In this document: positions 56,425 through 64,000 of the stretch, one piece after another
Layout of the letters: every line of letters begins with the position of its first letter
Position numbering within the stretch: position 1 is the first letter of the stretch
Position numbers and translations under genes: made by a program
Notes under the pieces: model-generated
What the model saw: the letters and a program-made list of their open reading frames with translations, nothing else
What the model was told of the DNA's origin: nothing
The model's database searches: none
Origin: Doris montereyensis
Taxonomy: Eukaryota > Mollusca > Gastropoda > Nudibranchia > Dorididae
Length of the DNA stretch: 64,000 nucleotides
Assembly: GCA_037039925.1 (NCBI GenBank)
Contig: JAXRKP010000552.1
Coordinates: 132,001-196,000, forward strand
Direction: 5' to 3'

Positions 56425-58105
56425 ATGGCAATCTACCTACCTAGACCATGGGTTTTTTAGTTTTAGTAGCTTTACTTGAAAAATGTGAGAATTTATTTTC
56501 AAAAGTCGAGGCTTGTGAAGCCACTGTGTTTGCAGCCTTTGGTTGGAGTTTCCCAGGGATACGACTTATGAATATGAATGAGTTGTAAAAAAGAAAATTT
56601 AAGAAAAGACATTTTCTCCAAGAGTGTCTAGAGAGTAAATATGAGCCCTGTTCACTAGTTTATGTGTTGCATACTGCGTTTGCCTACCTTTAGAAGCGCA
56701 TTGTTATTTTTCCTTCTGGAGAAAATGTAAACGTAGGTCTAGATCTGTACCTAAACTCTCATTTAAAGTCTGAAGTTTCTCTTTGTGAATCGAGAAATCA
56801 TCTCAAATTCAAATGTTTTGGTTCAGCCACCCTGGTTGGCAATTTGCTGTTTCATGTCAATAGAAATAGAATCAGTAAAAAATAAATAAATACATATTTA
56901 AAAAGGATCTAGAAAAAATTTCTCTAGTTTTTGTTAGTTATTACTGTTAGTGTTATTCTTGTGTTTAAACTTTGTCGGTTTCGAATACGGTAACATAATA
57001 AAATATGGTATTTTATGTATTATATTATAACTAAATAACGGCAACCATTCATATATTTACACTTAATTGTTTCAATATGTTAAAAGGACAATTCTCACAC
57101 TATATTTTACATCAACTGAGCAACGGCAAAAGTGAGAAAACAGGATTAGGTTTTGTTACGACATTGGCATAATTTATTATTTTTTAAAATTCTGTATTTT
57201 GTTATGTAATTTTCAAAATAATGTCAATAAGTGACATACGGTTAAGGTCATGGGTAGTTTGATCAGAGTGAAACTTACGTCTCTCTGTCATTTGTTTGTG
57301 TTGTTTGTAAGAGACCATATTATAGCAATACCGTGAGTGGCCGGCCTTGTAAACGTAAGTTGGTGGTTTACCCAACGGTAAACGAAACGTAATACAAATG
57401 GGAGGCTGGATATAAATTACATGTAGTGTGGAATATTGCACATGCAGTATTGATTTCAGCTCTAAAATGATAGAAATTGTAGCTTTCTTACTAGTGAAAC
57501 CCGTAACAGATTATATTATATTATATATATATATATTAATTTAAAATGTGTATATTTATTTGTATGCGGTGGAAAAGTGTTACTTGTATTATCATTAAGC
57601 AAAATGTTCTCAAAGGGATGTTCCAAACAATATTTACACAGTGTACTGTTATCCCTGTGTCATTCCCAATGTGGCTAAACAAAACAAAACATTTCAAAGA
57701 AAAACAGACTAAACCTACTCAACATGAAAATACAAAAGTAAATTCCGACTCTGTTTATGTGCTAACAGTAACAGAAACATTTCTAGCATCGTGATTTGTT
57801 TTCTTTATAATCATAATTAACTCCCTATATCCCCCTCATCCCGAACAACGAAACCCCTGGACTTTTAAACCAAACCTACAAAAAAGACAAACAACTCTCC
57901 TTCCTACACACACACACACACACATGTAAAAAGACCCCACCAAACCCTTAAACTTAAACACTGCCACACAACACTGAAAAGCATCCCTATTATTATCAAC
58001 CATGGCCCCTTTAAATGTAGGGAAATCTAGAAAAATCCCTGTATCTAAGTTAGCATGGCACCCAATAAGAGACCTTATTATAGCAATATCAATAATATTT
58101 AACAT
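56425..58105. other. Non-coding stretch
   Basis: Contains a TA-rich tract near 57513-57540 and a CA repeat at 57907-57923. One 98-codon minus-strand frame (58132-57836) has no recognisable motif and runs through the CA repeat. No gene was recognised. Confidence 0.4.
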
Positions 58106-58109
58106 GACT

Positions 58110-58265
58110 TGCAAGTCTTTTATTGATTTCATTGAAATTTACCCCATCCACCACATCATGCCATGATCTCAAATCTCAGGGTGCATTAAATAGGGAACAG
58201 CAAGATGAAAGATAAGTGAATGAGTAACACAGGAAAGAATTAGGACCTACCAGCAGCTCCCACCA
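58110..58265 (+). repeat. Dispersed repeat family 4
   Basis: TTGATTTCATTGAAATTTAC, CCCATCCACCACATCATGCC, AGGGTGCATTAAATAGGGAA and AATTAGGACCTACCAGCAGC. Confidence 0.75.
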
Positions 58266-58269
58266 ATAT

Positions 58270-60375
58270 ACATGTATGAGAAAAATAGCCACAACAAGCA
58301 GAATTAATTAAAGAAAATAAGAAGAAACTCAAATAAAGAACTGACGCCCCCAATAAACTTGCAAACCATATTTATACATATATTATATAAGCATGAATTA
58401 AGTATAAAAATCTATACTATGACACATGCACAATAAAAGAGAATCAAAATACATACAGCTTAAAAAGGGTTACATCGTCTCATATAGAAAGAGGTTGGAG
58501 TTCCATAGGAAATTGACATGAAAACACTGAGTAAGAACAATAAGGCTTAATAATAATTGCTGAGAAATGACAGGAGTTTAAATGACTATCATGGTGATGA
58601 AAAGAACCAGTGTAACAGTAGAAAAGTGAATTGCTGTAGTCTATATAGAATTATCTACATAGTTACAATTCAAAGCAGAAATATCATGCTTCATGTATGT
58701 ATGTATGTATGGCAGCCCTGTAAAATCGGGGAAAATGCACAACAAAATAAAATCAGCACGCTTTGCATACAAATGAAAAACAAACTAGTATTAGCAGAGA
58801 CATTCCTTCAAATTAGAGAGATAAGAAGAGAATAAGAGCATTTCATTTTTGTTTATTTATTGCAATGAAAAAGAATAAAAAAAGTGGTAAGATGCAAACG
58901 CAGTAGTTTCACAGCTTTCTCGATTTCCTTTGCAATTTTGGGAGATTCAACATTGAATTGATTTTGCAATGCTGCAATGGGAGTGCCTCCTATTCAAGAC
59001 CAATTTGGGACCAATGACCCCATATTAAAAGATGGAGCCACTGTGTCAACTGTGTGTGTTGGCTGTACAACCTTTGTAGCTCGAGACAGCAGAAAGTAAC
59101 CCCCCCCTTTCAAAATTGAGAATTTTAAAACCCATATGTAATTTGTGAGCCAGGATTAAGTTTTTGTTGTTGATTATTGCAACACCTCAGTCTCACTGGT
59201 ATATATTTCAGACTTAGTGACGACAAGCGGATGTGGTGGGTGAAAAACAGGAAAGATTTTACTGCTGCACTTAACTCTAAATCGTCATTAATTTGCCATG
59301 TAGTAAGTGAGGGTGGGGAGGGGCTGGATTGGTGTCAGTATACTGCCACTCCAATGTCGACTAGACTAGAGATTATATAGAGCTCCCGCCAACATTCTAC
59401 AAGTTGAGATTGACTCCTGTATGAAAACGAGGAGACTGGGAAGCCACTGCATTCACAGCCTAAAAGTTCACCCATGAATAAAACCACACAAGCTTGCCAA
59501 TGCCATCTTCTCCCTAGTAGGAGTTTGTACATGTAACTACCCACTATCCACGTATGTCCCACAGTATTGTCATTAAGACTCAATAAGAACGTTAAAAAAC
59601 AACTTGTGGTAAGTAAGGCAATGAGAAGTATACATGAACATGGTGTATAAGTCGTGATATTGAGTAATGGCACGGAGCAGAAAATTGGAAAAAAACAGAA
59701 GATATTAAACGTAAAAGGCCGTGATAAGTGACATTATGACGAGTGACATTATGCCTGAGTGATTGATACTGATAGCATGCAGTAGCAAAATTCAAAACCG
59801 ACTCAAGTTAAAGGGCACTAACTACAAATAATGTGAGCAGGCAAACAAATACATCGGCTAGAAAAAGCAGCAAAAATAAACGCGTACCAAATCCAGTAAT
59901 ACTGGTAACATAAAATAATCTGTAAATTGTTAATGCATTGTCTTGTGAACTTCCCACCTGTGTACTGGGTGTAATCTATGCTGCATTCATTCTATCAATA
60001 GTCTATGTCAGTTAAATCCCCAGCCCCTCTTGCCAAAAAAGGTACAAAGAAGAAAGTGACAACTCCATAAAAATAAGCCTATATGAAATAGCAAGCACCA
60101 AAAAACATGTAGAGCTAATTTATTCATGCTGGGGGTGACTGGCCGTCTTTCTTCGTTTTCTCTTTTTGACATTGGAATTAGAGATGAGAAACTCAAAGCG
60201 GATGTCAGTTGTATTTCCATTCTGTTTTCCTAATCACCAGGCATTTTGCTATTGTACTTTGATTCCAAATCTAAAAAGAATACAGAAGATTTACAATAAA
60301 TTGAGACGTTGTTTGGCCGCATCACAAGGCAGGATCAGAGCAGTCCTACCAACATGACAATGCTCCACTTTTTCG
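58270..60375. other. Non-coding stretch
   Basis: Short tandem ATGT units at about 58694-58712. No coding frame with splice support or transposon motif was recognised. Confidence 0.4.
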
Positions 60376-60379
60376 TTTC

Positions 60380-60545
60380 AGACCCGAAACTACATTAGTG
60401 TCAACTCCAGCACCTAAAAACAGCAAAGGATTTAGAAGACTTTTGCCAGTTATCAGCCAGCAGACAACAGTGGAGACAACTCATCAAAAAGATCTCAGAG
60501 AAATCGGATGACTTGTCAGCGGACGGAATATAAGTCAAGTAAGTC
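60380..60545 (+). mobile_element. LINE C-terminal remnant
   Basis: In one plus frame, CQLSASRQQWRQLIKKISEK followed by SDDLSADGI and a stop. This has the shape of the last residues of many LINE polyproteins (RxxWRxLI). Short, so only tentative. Confidence 0.5.
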
Positions 60546-60584
60546 ATACGGCTAACTTCCTTTTTGTGTGTCTGTCTTAATGGG

Positions 60585-60785
60585 TCTGGGTTGCTTAAAA
60601 CTCTGAGAAAACCATTGAAACGGTCTGGGTTGCTTAAAACTCTGAGAAAACCATTGAAACGGTCTGGGTTGCTTAAAACTTTGAGAAAACCGTTGAAACG
60701 GTCTGGGTTGCTTAAAACTCTGAGAAAACCATTGAAACGGTCTGGGTTGCTTAAAACTCTGAGGAAACCATTGAAACGGTGACCA
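60585..60785. repeat. 39-bp tandem repeat, about 5 units
   Basis: Unit GGTCTGGGTTGCTTAAAACT plus CTGAGAAAACCATTGAAAC, nearly perfect. Because 39 is a multiple of three, open frames appear on both strands. It starts directly after the LINE remnant. Confidence 0.95.
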
Positions 60786-60789
60786 ATAC

Positions 60790-62185
60790 GATTAATTGCC
60801 TCAGCTGGTGGGAGGCCAGTTACGGACACCCGTGGCTCAATTCTATGAGGGCAAGGAGACTATCAGATACATTGGCTACTAAAATGTCCCTCAAGTTGAT
60901 GCCACAGCCCAATTAGCCCCATCTAAAGATCAGGTTTGTTGTTGGTTGCTAAGTGGAAGATGCCAGCCATTATTTGAGCTGGGCTCTAGTTAACTTATCA
61001 GCAGAGGCGCATCAGCCCAGGAGCTCATGATGTTTACCTTCAATGACATTCATCTGTGCTCAGCAGATGGTACAAAGTTGATGCTAAGGATGTTTGGTTT
61101 TGTGATACTGTAAATAATCCACAACTTAGTTGATTAATACTAAAAATAGACATATTTGAAGTGAATGCTTCTATACAAAAATTCACTCAAAAGCTGTCAA
61201 AAATTTGGACAAGATAGTAAATAGTAATATAATATATCAGTAACATAAATACTTTTTTTTAGAAAAAGAATATTGTTATGGATTTACAATACCTGTTTTT
61301 AAAAGAACCATGTTTGTATTATATTGATTAAAATACTAAAACGATATGCAGAATGAGAAATTCTACTCCAGAATACTGTTCAGAAATTATTCAACAGGAA
61401 AAGTCTAAGCTTCCTATACTTATACTGATACTGAGAACCCCCCCCCCTAAATCATGACAGAAAGTAATGAGTCATGTATAGTTGAGTTTTACAATGATTG
61501 AGTACACCATCAGCTGCTTCAAAAGTGATAAGACTAATAAGAGTAAGAAGTCATGACATTTAAAACTTGCAGCTTAAAGCAGCATGAAGCTTATCTATTA
61601 TTATAGGTGAATGGCGCTACATAAATCAATGCATCTACTATTATTATCTCAATTGGCTAAAAAGCATCTGGGAAAAAAATAAGAACAAAACAAAAGCGAT
61701 GATACTTATCCTCAATTGCCCTCTCAAACTCAAATTAAGATTTATAAAAAAAGAAGAAGAAGGCAGTATTAGTAACTCAGTAACGACTAAATGAAATTGA
61801 AGAAAAAAAAACAATAACAAACCCCAAGGAATTTTAAAACTTAAGAGTATTTTTTCTGATTTTTTTGAGAAAAAGTATTGCTTCATAATACTTATGCTTT
61901 AAAATAAACATAACAATATTGATGAGCAGGAACAGAAGGAAAAATCCTCCATAAATGGAGTCTTACAGTACAAAGTTTGAGCAGTTAAAGAAAAGATCTA
62001 TATAAAAAATACTTTCCATTCATTATGCAAAACAGAACAAACGTTTTTTCGTAATACAATAATAATATGTAATACTATAATTCCTCTCCCCTCCAAAAAA
62101 TACCAAACAAAGGGGGAAAAAGCAAATACACCCCAACCCCAACCCAAAGGAAAAAGATAACCCTCCCCTCCAATGTTTTTTTGTT
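60790..62185. other. Non-coding stretch
   Basis: AT-rich with C- and A-runs (for example 61439-61447). No gene or element was recognised. Confidence 0.4.
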
Positions 62186-62187
62186 TG

Positions 62188-62330
62188 TTTCATTGAAATT
62201 TGATCCACCATTCCACCATATGAGGTGATCTCAGGGTGAATTAAGAACAAAGCGCAAGATGAAAGACAAGCCAAATAGTGAAAGGAAAGAAGTAGGACCT
62301 ATCAGTAGCAAACGCCAACCACCCACCTGG
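62188..62330 (+). repeat. Dispersed repeat family 4
   Basis: TTTCATTGAAATTTGATCCA, CCATATGAGGTGATCTCAGG, GTGAATTAAGAACAAAGCGC and AAGTAGGACCTATCAGTAGC. Confidence 0.75.
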
Positions 62331-62464
62331 GAATAAATCTAAAGGCCTTCATGATTCAGCAGGTATTCCATAAAATGTATTCGCTAGGACACTCTGACAT
62401 AAATACCCCCCCCCCCCCCCCCAGCAATCTAATAAAACAATCTATAACATAGCGGACACGATTA

Positions 62465-62592
62465 CCCTCTATCTAGTCACTATCTTACAAGTCATTATCA
62501 CCTTCTTACAGGTCATTATCACCTTCTTAGTGGTCATTATCATCTTCTTACAGGTCATTATCACCTTCTTACAGGTCATTATCAGCTTCCAA
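62465..62592. repeat. 21-bp tandem repeat, about 6 units
   Basis: Unit CATTATCACCTTCTTACAGGT with small changes. Confidence 0.9.
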
Positions 62593-62751
62593 TAAAGTTT
62601 ATTTCCCTTGGGTCTCCTTCCCGTGACAAAAATTCAGTGACGTAGTTATTCAAGGGAAGCTACACCGACATGAGCGAAATAGCCCCAGCTGCTTTTATTT
62701 ATCTGATCTCTCAAATTTGAAAACCGTAAACGTGTGGCCAAAGTGCAAAAA

Positions 62752-62932
62752 AAAATTTTGAAAGATCTATTTTAGGAACATTTTGAAAGATCTATTTTAG
62801 GAAAATTTTGAAAGATCTATTTTAGGAAAATTTTGAAAGATCTATTTAGAAAAATTTTGAAAGATCTATTTTAGAACATTTTTAAAGATCTATTTTAGGA
62901 AAATTTTGAAAGATCTATATAAAAAATATTTT
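62752..62932. repeat. About 25-bp tandem repeat, 7 units
   Basis: Unit TTTTGAAAGATCTATTTTAG plus GAAAA. The last unit continues into a 43-bp block that also occurs at 61993-62035. Confidence 0.92.
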
Positions 62933-62954
62933 CCATTCATTATGCAAAACAGAA

Positions 62955-64000
62955 TCAATATGACTACTGTCACTGAAAAATTTATGCCAAATGAATGTAA
63001 TTTCCTGTCCGCCAGAAATGGCATATACAGAAACAATCATTTAAAATCACTGATTGATTTAAGCTCATCAAAATTTATGATAGCATTTAGAAATGACAAT
63101 GTAATACATGTATTAAGAAAGTTGCCTAGGACTGAATTATGGATGGTAAAAAATGCACAATAAAAACCATAAACAAAATAATACAGACACCAATCTTCAA
63201 AATAAAAGATAAGAGGCCTATCTATGTGATTTGAATTCTATGTTTGGTGATAGACACTGAGACACTTAATACATTAGGTGAATATCCGTTTTCAATGTAA
63301 CGCTTTATAATAAAATTAAGATATAGAGTTTATTTGCATCAAAGATTTGAAAAATTTGTGGGTTGGTTTCTTTTTCTCAGATTAAAACAATTTCAAGTCT
63401 TAACATAAGATAGAACGGGATTAAAAAGCATCACAAAAACCAGAAGAAGAGAATTCTCCTTACAATTTCAAATACAAATGTGTAAAAAGGAGATCACTAG
63501 GCAAACTGCACTTACGTCACTTACGTGAGCATTTTATTATTATGTTCAGCAAGCAAGATTTTCTTCTCAAGAATCATAGTTCTTTAGCTTTTGAGAGAGA
63601 ACACAAGATGCCAAATTTTGTGAAGTGGCCATTTTTAAATTTTCATGATGCACTGTGGTGAAAGGTGAAATTTGTTGCCAAAACTGGCATAAACAAAGTT
63701 GTGGCTTGAGATTGATATACTGCGGTAAAAGTGAATGGATAAAGAATATTCATCATATGAAAAATAATCATAAAAATTCATCTTATTATGACAGGTGAAA
63801 AGAGCAAATGAAATTTCCCTTTGTCTAGATACCTTGATATTTTCCTCATTTGATATCTTTATGAAAGTGTAAACACTTTAATGTGAAGCACCTTTGTGAC
63901 TTAGTAATTAAAAAATGAACAATAAAACATTGACCTTAGCATGGTCGTCGTTTCATTTTGAATTCTTGTTCTGTTAAGAATTTTTTATGTCTTTTAAAAT
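62955..64000. other. Non-coding stretch to the window end
   Basis: An 85-codon plus frame ends at 63163 but shows no recognisable domain. No splice or transposon signal was recognised. Confidence 0.4.

Noticed and set aside
57836..58132. 98-codon minus frame
   Set aside because: No recognisable motif, part is a CA microsatellite translation (VCVCV), and no splice sites in supporting phase.
60401..60829. 142-codon minus frame with a 13-residue repeat
   Set aside because: Arises from the 39-bp tandem repeat (13 codons) and the reverse strand of a LINE remnant.
62906..63163. 85-codon plus frame
   Set aside because: AT-rich, no domain recognised, begins within a tandem-repeat boundary; not enough to call a gene.

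Overview
The window is nuclear DNA from an animal. It is AT-rich, has intron-split genes with GT-AG junctions, and is packed with transposon remnants and minisatellites. The repeat content (LINE fragments, tRNA-like SINEs, piggyBac, pogo-like and Harbinger-like elements) and the protein sequences suggest an invertebrate, probably a lophotrochozoan such as a mollusc. That placement is inference; no species can be named from the sequence alone.

Two protein-coding genes are well supported and are arranged head to head. CDK1 (the PSTAIRE cell-cycle kinase) lies on the minus strand in seven coding exons between 27892 and 18750 and encodes about 306 residues with every key kinase residue intact. 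POLDIP3/SKAR (an RRM protein of the mRNA export and exon-junction pathway) lies on the plus strand in nine coding exons between 37285 and 53416. Its reading frame closes only if one base is added at each of three homopolymer runs, which looks like assembly error, and its seventh intron appears to be a GC-AG intron. About 8 to 9 kb of transposon-rich DNA separates the two 5' ends.

Region by region: 1-2475 holds the 5' part of a LINE (called LINE-A here, minus strand), a 48-bp minisatellite and a pogo/Tigger-like transposase fragment. 2590-7630 is non-coding DNA with two TA-flanked MITEs, a SINE and a 69-bp array. 8020-9290 is a 44-bp array that abuts a 1-kb Harbinger-like element (to 10313). 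11268-14110 is a decayed, nearly full-length LINE-A. 14100-16622 is a piggyBac transposase pseudogene split by a 25-bp minisatellite that grew out of its own coding sequence. 17.2-29.6 kb is CDK1 with its flanks. 29.8-30.57 kb is a (TAA)n tract. 30.6-36.4 kb is a graveyard of LINE and SINE pieces. 37.3-53.7 kb is POLDIP3, whose introns 4, 6 and 8 each carry kilobase-scale minisatellites. 53.7-64 kb has SINEs, small arrays and no recognisable gene.

The most notable theme is that at least three minisatellites here are copies of short stretches of transposon coding sequence (piggyBac transposase, pogo-like transposase, LINE-A ORF). A Harbinger-like element has also inserted into a minisatellite inside POLDIP3, leaving a TTA target-site duplication. 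No CRISPR, operon or other bacterial features are present, and I found no convincing new enzymatic system.
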